Source: Desulfospira sp963664655
Lineage (GTDB): Bacteria > Desulfobacterota > Desulfobacteria > Desulfobacterales > Desulfobacteraceae
NCBI GenBank assembly: GCA_963664655.2
Contig: CAXXHM010000001.1
Location: 124,001 to 188,000 of the forward strand
Direction of reading: 5' to 3'
DNA length: 64,000 bases
The notes under the pieces were generated by a model that made no database searches, was not told where the DNA came from, and worked only from the letters and a program-made list of their open reading frames with translations. Of the stretch, positions 44,310-52,214 are shown piece after piece. Positions within the stretch are counted from its first letter, which is position 1; every line of letters begins with the position of its first letter. The position numbers and the translations under genes were made by a program.

Positions 44310-47177
44310 TTATTCTTCTTTTCCGGATCTGATCAGAATCAGTGCCGCATCCGGTATATTCAGGTATGTTTTGGCAAGGTCCGTTAAATCCGCGGAATGA
44401 ACGGCATTGTAATCCTCGACCATACTGGATGCCCATTCCATCTGTTCGGGGTGTCTCACGGAGCCTGCCATGACCGTATTCAGCCAGTAGGCATTCTTTT
44501 TTCGGATATCCTTTATATGGGTCATGAGCGGTTTTTTAACCAGATCAAGCGCCTGCTCCGTCACCCCATTCTGCTTTAAATCCCGGACGATGGATACCAT
44601 GGCATCATGGACTTTTTCAAATTCGCCGGGGTCGGCCTTGGCCACCATATGCATCACCCCATACCCCGGATAAGTTGTGGACGGCTGGTTAAAGACATAG
44701 GGCGAATAGGATGCCCCTAAATCTTCCCGGACCTTCTGCCTGATTTTTTCGGAAACCACCCGGGCCAGCATGGACAGTCTCCGGGTTTGATGGATATCCC
44801 AGAAATCGTCTGTGAGAAAAGCCATCCGGACCATCCCCTTTTCCATTCTGGTATCCAGGGACAGCTCAAGGCGGCCGCCTTTGGGAAAGGCAACCTCCTT
44901 ATCCGGGATATCGCCAGGCGCTTTCCGGGGCTCAAGGCCGCCCAAATAATCGGCCGCATACCCGATGACATCATCGGGCTGAATGTCCCCGGCTATGGAT
45001 AATTCTATGGGCGAAGACTTAAAACTGGGAATCAGCCAGTTTTGAACATCCTTCACCGTGATCCGGTCAACCTGATCGGGATGGGCAAGGCCGAAACGGG
45101 GGTCCCCGTTGGCCAGAAAACAGCTTCCCGTTATCTCCATCATGCCGTCAGGGGTCCGCTCAAGGTTTTCCACCATTTTCCGGTACAAGGTTTTGGCAAG
45201 GTCCAGTTCCTGTTCCCTGATTCCGGGATCTTTTAAATATGCGTAGATCAGCTCAAACACAAGCCCGGCTTCTTTGGGATCAGCCGCCCCGGACAATGAA
45301 AAATACCCGTCTTCAACACTGAACCCGATGTCCACATCCCGGCCGGCCAGGGCCTGCTCAAGCTGGTCCATATCCAATGCCCCGAGCCCGCTCTGGTTTA
45401 CCGTCACCTGGCTGATCCAGTCAAGCCCTGGTTTATCCAGGGGCATCCGGCGCTTTCCCTGCCCAAATACCAGTTTGAAAATCATTTTGTGTTTCTGGAA
45501 ATCTGTCGGCTTCAGGTTCAACCGGACCTGGTTATGGAAATCCACCGTGGTGATGCCAAGGCCCTTTACATTGTTCTTAATCTTTGAAATCCTGGCTGTC
45601 CGCTCTGTCTCATCGTTGGCTGCCGGTGCGGACAGATACGGAAACGCCTTTGCCTGAATGCCCTGGTAGGCGTCTACAGGTTCAAGGGTTCCCTTGTGAT
45701 AGATGGCCTGGATTTTTTCCTGGGGGGACCCGCCGTTCCCGCCGGCAATGGCGGCATTTCCGGAAACCAGGATCAGCCGGTGGTCATCGGCCCATAATGC
45801 CTTAAACGACTGGTTGAGCTGATCCAGGGTCAGGTTTTCTAAAAACGGCTTTAATATGGCCTGGTTCTGCAAGGGGGATAAAAACCATCGTTTCTGGTTG
45901 ACAGAATTGAGAATTTCCTGGGAGAGGTCCTTGGTCTGCCGGGTATCCGCCTGCCGGACAGCGGATTCAAGAGAAGATATGGCATCCGCCCTGACCTGGG
46001 CGAATTCTTGTTGTTCAAACCCGTACAACAGGGCCTGCCTGAGCAGCATTTCCAATTGCAGGAGTGCGGGCTGCCAGTTTTCAGGGTCACAATCCGCCTG
46101 AACCGATGCAAAAGACACATGGTTGAGAAACCGGCCGGTTTGTGCCGAAGCCAGGGTAAATGCCGCCTCCTGATTCCGGATCAGCCGGGAAAACCGGTTT
46201 TCAAGAATCTGGCTGGACAGAAGGTTGACCACTTCCTCTTTGATGTCTGAAATTTGCTGGGTTTTAAATTCTTTGTATGAAACCCGTTCAATGGTGACCC
46301 GCGTTTCTGCGGCCTCAGACTCATGAAGGTAAAACGCCTTGATTCCCTTGTGGGGGGGCCATGACAAATCAGGCACCTGCCGGGTCCCGGCCTTTCCCGG
46401 CCCGGGTGCAAGACTTGAAAACCGGTCACGGATCAAGGGGATCAGTTCCTGGGGATCAAAATCCCCAACCGCCACCAGGACCATGTTATCCGGCCGGTAC
46501 CACTTGTCGTAAAACCCCTTTAACAAGGCTTGGTCGGCCTTTTCTATAACCTGGGCCACCCCGATGGGATGGCGGCGGGTAATCAGGGAACCGGGCAGTT
46601 CAAAGGCAAGTTCTTTTTTAAAGCCCTGGTAAGCCACCGAATCCCGTTCTCTTTTTTCTGCCAGAATAACCCCCCGCTCCCGGTCGATTTCATCGGGCAA
46701 AAGCAGCGCCCCCCTGGCATAATCGCCCATTACCAGAAGCCCGTCCGACAGATGCGCTTTATCTGCCTTGGACAGGTTCAGGTCATAGATGGTGTTAACG
46801 TATGAGGTATGGGCATTGGCATCTCTTCCAAACGCCATGCCAATGGATTGAAAATAGGTGATCAGCTCTCCGGGCTTGAAATGCTCGGACCCGTTAAAGA
46901 GCATGTGTTCAAGATAATGGGCAAGCCCCTGTTCCTCATCGGTTTCATAGACAGAACCGGCAAAGACATTAAGGTGCATGCTGACCCGGTTGGGAGGGGT
47001 CTGATTTCTTAACAGGACATATTGGAACCTATTGTCCAGGGCGCCGTGGATAAGGGCCGGGTCTTTTTGAACTTCCGCCCCTTTGGTTTCGTCCAAAAAA
47101 CACAGGGGGTGCCGGGCCGTACGGCACCCGGCACACGCCATAACAATGAGTAAAAAAACAAACAGCCTGAATTTCAT
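44310..47177 (-). CDS. M16 family zinc metallopeptidase lipoprotein
   Basis: About 955 residues from ATG 47177; an ATG at 47186 is also possible. Signal with lipobox ACAGC, so a lipoprotein. The inverted zinc motif HYLEH (HxxEH) is at about residue 90, with the downstream Glu in the LSKADKAHLSDG region. N-terminal and C-terminal halves each resemble an M16 domain, with the second one probably inactive. It resembles the PqqL-type insulinase-like periplasmic peptidases. It degrades oligopeptides or transit-like peptides in the periplasm. Downstream of ppiD on the minus strand. Confidence 0.9.
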   Translation of the reverse strand: MKFRLFVFLLIVMACAGCRTARHPLCFLDETKGAEVQKDPALIHGALDNRFQYVLLRNQTPPNRVSMHLNVFAGSVYETDEEQGLAHYLEHMLFNGSEHFKPGELITYFQSIGMAFGRDANAHTSYVNTIYDLNLSKADKAHLSDGLLVMGDYARGALLLPDEIDRERGVILAEKRERDSVAYQGFKKELAFELPGSLITRRHPIGVAQVIEKADQALLKGFYDKWYRPDNMVLVAVGDFDPQELIPLIRDRFSSLAPGPGKAGTRQVPDLSWPPHKGIKAFYLHESEAAETRVTIERVSYKEFKTQQISDIKEEVVNLLSSQILENRFSRLIRNQEAAFTLASAQTGRFLNHVSFASVQADCDPENWQPALLQLEMLLRQALLYGFEQQEFAQVRADAISSLESAVRQADTRQTKDLSQEILNSVNQKRWFLSPLQNQAILKPFLENLTLDQLNQSFKALWADDHRLILVSGNAAIAGGNGGSPQEKIQAIYHKGTLEPVDAYQGIQAKAFPYLSAPAANDETERTARISKIKNNVKGLGITTVDFHNQVRLNLKPTDFQKHKMIFKLVFGQGKRRMPLDKPGLDWISQVTVNQSGLGALDMDQLEQALAGRDVDIGFSVEDGYFSLSGAADPKEAGLVFELIYAYLKDPGIREQELDLAKTLYRKMVENLERTPDGMMEITGSCFLANGDPRFGLAHPDQVDRITVKDVQNWLIPSFKSSPIELSIAGDIQPDDVIGYAADYLGGLEPRKAPGDIPDKEVAFPKGGRLELSLDTRMEKGMVRMAFLTDDFWDIHQTRRLSMLARVVSEKIRQKVREDLGASYSPYVFNQPSTTYPGYGVMHMVAKADPGEFEKVHDAMVSIVRDLKQNGVTEQALDLVKKPLMTHIKDIRKKNAYWLNTVMAGSVRHPEQMEWASSMVEDYNAVHSADLTDLAKTYLNIPDAALILIRSGKEE

Positions 47178-47207
47178 TTCACCCATACCACTGAGGCGAA
47201 TGCAACA

Positions 47208-49100
47208 CTAATTTAGAAACCGTTCTTCTATTTCAATTTCATTATTTGCCCTTAAGTCGTCAACCCAAGCCTGAAAATACTGGCTTTGCTTCATCCAGGC
47301 CAGTTGGTTTTTGGTTTCCTTAAGAAGGGAGGCCATATCTTCTTGGGCCGGCGCCTGCTTTTCCTTGAACGCCATCACAAGAGCGCCTTTGCTGGTTTCC
47401 AGCACACGGGGATAAATGGGGTTTTCCTTGGTCAGACCAAATGCGGCTTCGGTAAATTCAGCCAGGGTGCCGACCTCTGAAACCTGATCTTCCCGTTTGA
47501 AAAGCTTGGAAGATTTTACGCTAAGGCCGGCGGTTTGGGCGGCCTGTTCCAACGCGCCGTCTGCCTTGGCCTTTTCAAGCAATTCCCCGGCCCGTTTGCT
47601 TGCCGCCTCTTTTTGGAGCTTTGTTTTAAGGGTTTTGGCAATCCGGTCCTTAACCGCGTCAAAGGCAAGCCGCTCAGGGGCAATTTTTTCAACGATCTTG
47701 ATAATGTAATAATCATCGCCCAGCTGCTGAACATCACTGGCTTCGGCTCCGGAAAGTTCAAAGGCAGCTTTGGCAAACTCGGCCTTTCTCATCATATCAA
47801 GTCCCTTTCCGGACCGGTTAAACGCTTCGGTTTTAATGATTTTCTTTTGAGCCGTCAGGGCCGCCTGTTCAAAGTCATCCCCGTCGATGATGGCATCAAA
47901 GGCCTCGCCTGCCTGATAATACGCCATATTTACCATTTCCTGATGGGCCAGCTCTTTTTTAATCTCCTCGGTAGCCTGGGCCAGAGACCTCACCGATGCC
48001 TCATGTTTGGCTTCAACCTTAATGATGTGCCAGCCGAAACGGGTTTTCACAGGCTTGCTGATGTCTCCGGCCTTCATGGCAAAAGCGGCATCTTCAAAGG
48101 GTTTGACCATCTGCCCCCGCTGGAACGACCCCAAATACCCGCCGCTGGTTTTGGACGGCCCCTGGGAAAATTCCTTGGCCAGGTTTGCAAAATCCTCCCC
48201 TTTGGCGGCCTTTTCATAAATTTCCGTGGCCTGGGCCTTTGCCTTTTCCTGTGCCTCGGCATCGGCATCTTCAGCCACTTTGATTAAAATATGGCGGGCT
48301 TCCACTTTTTCAGGGATTTTGTACTGGTCCTGATTCTGGTTGTAATATGCTTCAATCTGATTTTCAGGAACCTGAACCTTTCCTTTATTATCTTCAGGTG
48401 AAAATTTAATATAAACCGCTTTTAAAGCCGGTTCCGACTGATAGTCATCGGGGTTGTCCTCATACATTTTTTTCATTTCATCTTCACCGGGAGCAACATC
48501 GGCAAAGGCGTCAGGGGGGATTAACACATAATCCACGGCCATCTTTGTCTCATAAAACTGATACCATTTTTCCGCCTCCATATCGGAAACAGTGATGCTG
48601 CTGAGAACCATATTTCTGACTTTCTGCTGTTTTAAGGAGCTTTTCTGAAGGGCTTCAAAACTTTCCGGCGTCATGGAATTCAGGCCCAACACTTTTTTAT
48701 ACAAATTCATGTCAAAGGTGCCGTTCTGCTGAAACGCCTTGATGGAAAACAGGGCTTGTGCCAGCTCTTTGTCCGTCACCTGGATATTGAGTTTATCGGC
48801 CTGGGCCAGCACCAGTTTTTGTTCGATTAATGAGTCCAGGGTCTGCTGCTTGACGTTCAGCTGTTTTAAAAGGTCATCATTAAGGTTGTCACCGAAACGC
48901 TGCCGCATCTGCTCCACGGTATTCCTGTAGGCATTCTGGAATTCACTGATGGTTATGGGCTCATCATTCACCATGGCCACAATATTGTTCCGTTTTGAAT
49001 TCATGGAACCAACACCTAGGAACACAAAAACGATCACAATGATTCCAAGAAAAATTTTGATAATCCAGTTGCCTGTATTCGCACGCAGAACCCTCAGCAT
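47208..49100 (-). CDS. ppiD: PpiD/SurA-like peptidyl-prolyl isomerase and periplasmic foldase
   Basis: 630 residues from ATG 49100 (AAGGAGAG 6 bp upstream); a longer frame to 49157 has no such site. N-terminal membrane helix (IFLGIIVIVFVFLGVGSM), SurA_N-like chaperone helices (ELAQALFSIKAFQQNGTFD), a parvulin domain (EARHILIKVAEDADAEA … GGYLGSFQRGQMVKPFEDAAF … FGWHIIKVEAK) and a C-terminal helical part. It helps outer-membrane and secreted proteins fold at the exit of the translocon. Confidence 0.93.
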   Translation of the reverse strand: MLRVLRANTGNWIIKIFLGIIVIVFVFLGVGSMNSKRNNIVAMVNDEPITISEFQNAYRNTVEQMRQRFGDNLNDDLLKQLNVKQQTLDSLIEQKLVLAQADKLNIQVTDKELAQALFSIKAFQQNGTFDMNLYKKVLGLNSMTPESFEALQKSSLKQQKVRNMVLSSITVSDMEAEKWYQFYETKMAVDYVLIPPDAFADVAPGEDEMKKMYEDNPDDYQSEPALKAVYIKFSPEDNKGKVQVPENQIEAYYNQNQDQYKIPEKVEARHILIKVAEDADAEAQEKAKAQATEIYEKAAKGEDFANLAKEFSQGPSKTSGGYLGSFQRGQMVKPFEDAAFAMKAGDISKPVKTRFGWHIIKVEAKHEASVRSLAQATEEIKKELAHQEMVNMAYYQAGEAFDAIIDGDDFEQAALTAQKKIIKTEAFNRSGKGLDMMRKAEFAKAAFELSGAEASDVQQLGDDYYIIKIVEKIAPERLAFDAVKDRIAKTLKTKLQKEAASKRAGELLEKAKADGALEQAAQTAGLSVKSSKLFKREDQVSEVGTLAEFTEAAFGLTKENPIYPRVLETSKGALVMAFKEKQAPAQEDMASLLKETKNQLAWMKQSQYFQAWVDDLRANNEIEIEERFLN

Positions 49101-49239
49101 ATTATGCTCTCCTTCAAATATCCGAAATAAACTTAACCTATGGACTTCAAAAAACAAACCATACTATATCTTCATAAAATCCCGTGTCAATGAATTATTG
49201 GTCTTTATTACCGATTCTAAAAAAATCCAAACTTTTTTA

Positions 49240-49268
49240 TTGACATAAAACCGGGTTTTGATTATACA
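49240..49268 (+). promoter_or_regulatory. Sigma-70 promoter of tRNA-Ala
   Basis: TTGACA at 49240-49245, 17-bp spacer and TATACA at 49263-49268. Transcription would begin about 10 bp before the mature tRNA. Divergent to ppiD. Confidence 0.7.
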
Positions 49269-49285
49269 ACAGCATCTTCTTTTGT

Positions 49286-49361
49286 GGGGCTGTAGCTCAG
49301 CTGGGAGAGCGCATGGCTGGCAGCCATGAGGTCAGGGGTTCGAGCCCCCTCAGCTCCACCA
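49286..49361 (+). tRNA. tRNA-Ala (anticodon GGC)
   Basis: 76 nt, with encoded CCA. Acceptor GGGGCTG pairs with CAGCTCC, D arm TAGCTCAGCTGGGAGAGC, anticodon loop CTGGCAG (anticodon GGC at 49319-49321), and T arm GGGGTTCGAGCCCC. Reads GCC and GCU codons. Confidence 0.97.
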
Positions 49362-49371
49362 TTATGAAATC

Positions 49372-49401
49372 AAGCCGCTGTTTTTTACAGCGGCTTTTTT
49401 A
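49372..49401 (+). terminator. Terminator after tRNA-Ala
   Basis: AAGCCGCTG (49372-49380) pairs with CAGCGGCTT (49388-49396), with a loop of 7 and a T run after it. Confidence 0.85.
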
Positions 49402-49490
49402 TTCTCAGGTCCCAGCGAGGGGTTCTTGTTCACCCTCTTAAGCCTTTCCCCCCCCGGCAATTAGACGGATCAGGTCCTGTCAGGCGGATT
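49402..49490. other. Gap between tRNA terminator and R1 copy C
   Basis: Part of a 345-bp stretch without a gene (49362-49706). This part shows nothing that I recognise. R1 copy C follows, and then about 98 bp to the start of the FGE-like gene. Confidence 0.35.
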
Positions 49491-49608
49491 TCATAAGAAA
49501 GTCTCACTAACAAGCTGAAAAGACTTTCATTTTTCGTTGTGGGCGGTGCTTGGTTGGATAACCAAAGCGGCCCGGTTTCTGCCCTTTAGGGTATGGCCGT
49601 TATATGCA
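49491..49608 (+). repeat. Dispersed repeat R1, copy C (long form)
   Basis: Nearly identical to copy B from GTTGTGGGCGGTGCTTGG to the end, including the added TTTCTGCCCTTTAGGGTAT segment and the TGGCCGTTATATGCA end. The hairpin is AAAGTCT…AGACTTT. It lies about 100 bp upstream of the FGE-like gene, as copy B does before the radical SAM gene. Confidence 0.8.
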
Positions 49609-49706
49609 TGTGCCGGTATCTACTGCCCCCTATTGAATACCCGGCAGGGAATATGGTAGAGTTTTTTTATGGAATACTGATATTAACAACGATTCAGGAA
49701 TATTTT

Positions 49707-50579
49707 ATGCCTTTCCTTTTTAAGTCATCCAAATCTATTGTTTTCACCTGTTTCATATTTTTCCTGGCGATTTTGCTGTCCATTCCCCATTCCTGCCAGG
49801 CCCGGGAGAGTTTTACCAATAAAATCGGGATGAAGTTTGTCAAAATTCCGGCCGGCAGTTTTATCATGGGAAGCCCGGAATCGGAAATGGGACGAAACTG
49901 GAATGAGCGCCAGCACCGGGTGGTTATTTCCAAAAGCTTTTATATGGGGGAAACCGAAGTGACCCAGGGCCAGTGGAACCGGCTGGCATCTCCCAACCCT
50001 TCCACGTTTAAGGTCACGGATGAATACCCGGTGGATTCAGTGAACTGGAATGAGGCGGTCCTGTTTATTGCATTTCTCAATAAGCTGGAAAAAACCACCA
50101 CATACCGGCTGCCCACTGAGGCGGAATGGGAATATGCCTGCCGGGCCGGCTCCAGCGCGGCCTTTGCACGGGGGGGCATCACCACGACCTCCTGTGAAGA
50201 ACCGGAACCGGCACTGGAGAAGATGGCCTGGTATTGTTTTAATTCCGGCCTGCAGAATCCGGCCAGTAACTTCAGGCCCCATCCGGTAAAAACCATGAAA
50301 CCCAACAAATGGGGGCTTTACGACATGCACGGGAATGTCCAGGAATGGGTCCAGGATGCCTGCCGGTGGCGCACTTTTCTCCATTCCAAAGTTGGGGTTA
50401 TCACCGATACATATGAAAACGATATTGTGGACCCATTGAACACCACTGGAGACCACAGGATTATTCGGGGCGGGGGATGGCACCAGAACGGCAAGTACCA
50501 GCGGTGCGCCTACAGAAGCTACTATAAACCCACCGCCGTTCGGAACAGCTTGGGGTTCAGGATTGTCCGGGAGCAGTAA
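49707..50579 (+). CDS. Secreted FGE-sulfatase (SUMF1) domain protein
   Basis: 290 residues from ATG 49707; a longer frame to 49593 begins inside or just after R1. A signal peptide (SIVFTCFIFFLAILLSIPHSCQA) gives export. SUMF1 features: MKFVKIPAGSFIMGSP, GETEVTQGQWNRL, YRLPTEAEWEYACRAG, GLYDMHGNVQEWVQD, RIIRGGGWHQNG. Only some members are true formylglycine-generating enzymes; I cannot see the paired catalytic cysteines clearly, so this may be a structural or ligand-binding SUMF1 protein. No sulfatase is adjacent. Convergent with the MauE-like gene. Confidence 0.85.
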   Translation: MPFLFKSSKSIVFTCFIFFLAILLSIPHSCQARESFTNKIGMKFVKIPAGSFIMGSPESEMGRNWNERQHRVVISKSFYMGETEVTQGQWNRLASPNPSTFKVTDEYPVDSVNWNEAVLFIAFLNKLEKTTTYRLPTEAEWEYACRAGSSAAFARGGITTTSCEEPEPALEKMAWYCFNSGLQNPASNFRPHPVKTMKPNKWGLYDMHGNVQEWVQDACRWRTFLHSKVGVITDTYENDIVDPLNTTGDHRIIRGGGWHQNGKYQRCAYRSYYKPTAVRNSLGFRIVREQ

Positions 50580-50583
50580 GTGT

Positions 50584-50632
50584 GTGTTTGAACGAAAAAT
50601 TGCCCAGACACGGGTTTTCGTTCAGGCAGTGG
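50584..50632. repeat. R2, shortened copy
   Basis: GTGTTTGAACGAAAAATTGCCC (50584-50605) matches the outer arm of the long R2 copy at 20 of 23 positions, and the other arm GGGTTTTCGTTCAGGCA is next to it, so the middle of the element is missing. It sits between convergent genes, with the FGE-like gene stop at 50579 and the MauE-like stop at 50639. Confidence 0.65.
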
Positions 50633-50638
50633 TGGTAA

Positions 50639-51103
50639 CTATCTCCGGACAATCTCCCTTAATCCGGGAAGGCCGGGAAGGTGCTTGTACAAAAAGGCGC
50701 CTGCGCCCAGCAAAACAGCGTCCCGGACAAGCAGCCAGAAGGCCGATGACGGATGGGACTGGTCTGCCAGGGAAAAACAGCCGCAGTCAAACTGGTGCCC
50801 CCGGATCAGGTTATACCCGATAATCAGAATAAACCCGGACAGCAGCCCGTTAAGGATTAACAGGGCCGAAGATGGGAAAAAACCGGCCACCAGGCAAATT
50901 CCTGCCACACATTCTATATAAGGAACCCAGATGGCCAGCAGATTGATGGCCGCTTCAGGAAATACATCGTATCCATAAATAATTTTGGCAAACTCTGCCG
51001 GGTGAATGATTTTGTGAAGACTGGCATAGATAAAGCATCCCCCCATGACCGCCCGGATGCCCCAGAGCAGCAGCGCCTTTTTGTCCCGGTTATTCAATTT
51101 CAA
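50639..51103 (-). CDS. MauE/DoxX-like membrane protein
   Basis: About 154 residues from a TTG at 51103 (AGGAGATGGGG upstream); a longer frame to 51151 overlaps the rhodanese gene. Four membrane helices are visible (LLWGIRAVMGGCFIYASLHK; LAIWVPYIECVAGICLVAGF; ALLILNGLLSGFILIIGY; FWLLVRDAVLLGAGAFLY) and a DCGCF motif, characteristic of the MauE-type branch that handles disulfide or sulfur redox chemistry. It overlaps the end of the rhodanese gene by a few bases, so the pair is coupled. A role in periplasmic sulfur or thiol transfer is an inference. Confidence 0.78.
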   Translation of the reverse strand: MKLNNRDKKALLLWGIRAVMGGCFIYASLHKIIHPAEFAKIIYGYDVFPEAAINLLAIWVPYIECVAGICLVAGFFPSSALLILNGLLSGFILIIGYNLIRGHQFDCGCFSLADQSHPSSAFWLLVRDAVLLGAGAFLYKHLPGLPGLREIVRR

Positions 51104-51584
51104 ACCCCATCTCCTGCCACTGTTCGAATCCGCCCCCGTATACCCGGACATGTGAAAACCCCATGGCTGTCAGCTGATCGGCAAAGGTGTGGCTGTCCGT
51201 GCATTGGAACCCGGAACAGTATACCAGGACAGGGGCCTCTTTGTTTACAAGTTCCAAAAGCCTGTGAATGCGCTCGTCAAATTCATCTAAAGGAAAAGAA
51301 TGGGCACCGGGAAGGTGGCCTTCTTCATAGGAAAATTCAGGCCTTACATCCAGTACCACCATGGTGTTGCCGGTCACAATCTCATACACTTTCATGGGGT
51401 CGTTTATTTCAATTCCCGAATGGACCGGATCGTTTTTGGCCTTTGCCGTGACAACCCCTTGGCTGGTGTTCCACTGGCCGAACAGGGCAATCCCCGAAGG
51501 AGAAAACCAGTTCACCCCGAGCCCCAGCCCCAAAGAAAAAAACAGAATCAGGATCACCCCGTTAACATCAGTTTTGCGCAACAT
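51090..51584 (-). CDS. Membrane-anchored rhodanese-domain protein
   Basis: 164 residues. N-terminal membrane helix or signal (VILILFFSLGLGLGVNWF), then a rhodanese domain (about 65-160): VVLDVRPEFSYEEGHLPGA, active-site loop VYCSGFQCTDSH with the catalytic Cys, and RVYGGGFEQW. It transfers sulfane sulfur; the periplasmic position suggests a thiol or polysulfide carrier. Coupled to the MauE-like gene downstream. Confidence 0.88.
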   Translation of the reverse strand: MLRKTDVNGVILILFFSLGLGLGVNWFSPSGIALFGQWNTSQGVVTAKAKNDPVHSGIEINDPMKVYEIVTGNTMVVLDVRPEFSYEEGHLPGAHSFPLDEFDERIHRLLELVNKEAPVLVYCSGFQCTDSHTFADQLTAMGFSHVRVYGGGFEQWQEMGFEIE

Positions 51585-51615
51585 ACCAGAATCTTCTTAA
51601 ATATCTTGGGCTTTC

Positions 51616-51912
51616 TTAGAATCTTGCCCGGATTTTCTCAAACATTTCCAGACGTTTTTTCAAAATCAGCAGTTTAACCCATTGTTCCAGAAGGTCTTCC
51701 ATCCGGTTTTCCGGGACACCTGAAGCCTGGTTTTTGGCCGGTGCGGCCTCTAAAGCGGCGGTTATTCTCAGGCAGGCCTGGGACATATCAGACTTTAAAG
51801 CCGTGTCCTCGGCTTTCGCTGCAAGATATTGATAGATGTCCAGGGCCTCTTTGTGCCAGCCCTGGCTTTCATAAACCCTGGCAAGTTCCACGGTCTTAAA
51901 TTCATCCGTCAT
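51616..51912 (-). CDS. Small TPR-like hypothetical protein
   Basis: 98 residues. The first 40 look like one TPR unit (ELARVYESQGWHKEALDIYQYLA), and the C-terminus is helical and basic (EQWVKLLILKKRLEMFEKIR). It overlaps the ftsB-like gene by 4 bp. Function unknown; it may be a protein-protein adaptor. The gene looks intact. Confidence 0.65.
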   Translation of the reverse strand: MTDEFKTVELARVYESQGWHKEALDIYQYLAAKAEDTALKSDMSQACLRITAALEAAPAKNQASGVPENRMEDLLEQWVKLLILKKRLEMFEKIRARF

Positions 51913-52214
51913 TGAAGATCCCCTTCCGGCTCCCTGGGTGTTGTCTTGAATATCATCTCTCCTTGCTCTGCCATTTCATGCTCATGCTTTGCCAGGTGTT
52001 TGATATAGTTAATGTCATTTTTCAGGCTTCTGATCTCTTCTTCAAGCCGCTGGTTTTCCTCTTCAACGGCATGGATTCTTGACACCACCTCAGCCTCTTT
52101 GGCCTTAAGCCCTCTGAAATCCATTACCCCGTTTTTTGAAAAAAAAATCATAAACAGCATAACGGCAATCAAAGCCATGGCCAGATAAAATCCGATTTTC
52201 TCAAGTACGGTCAT
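51909..52214 (-). CDS. FtsB/DivIC-like septum formation protein
   Basis: 101 residues from ATG 52214, which overlaps the murJ stop by 4 bp; longer frames go into murJ. A short cytosolic tail, one membrane helix (FYLAMALIAVMLFMIFF), then a coiled coil (VVSRIHAVEEENQRLEEEIRSL). The layout is that of FtsB/DivIC, which joins FtsL and FtsQ at the division septum. Next to murJ, which fits a cell-wall role. Other small coiled-coil membrane proteins cannot be excluded. Confidence 0.75.
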   Translation of the reverse strand: MTVLEKIGFYLAMALIAVMLFMIFFSKNGVMDFRGLKAKEAEVVSRIHAVEEENQRLEEEIRSLKNDINYIKHLAKHEHEMAEQGEMIFKTTPREPEGDLQ

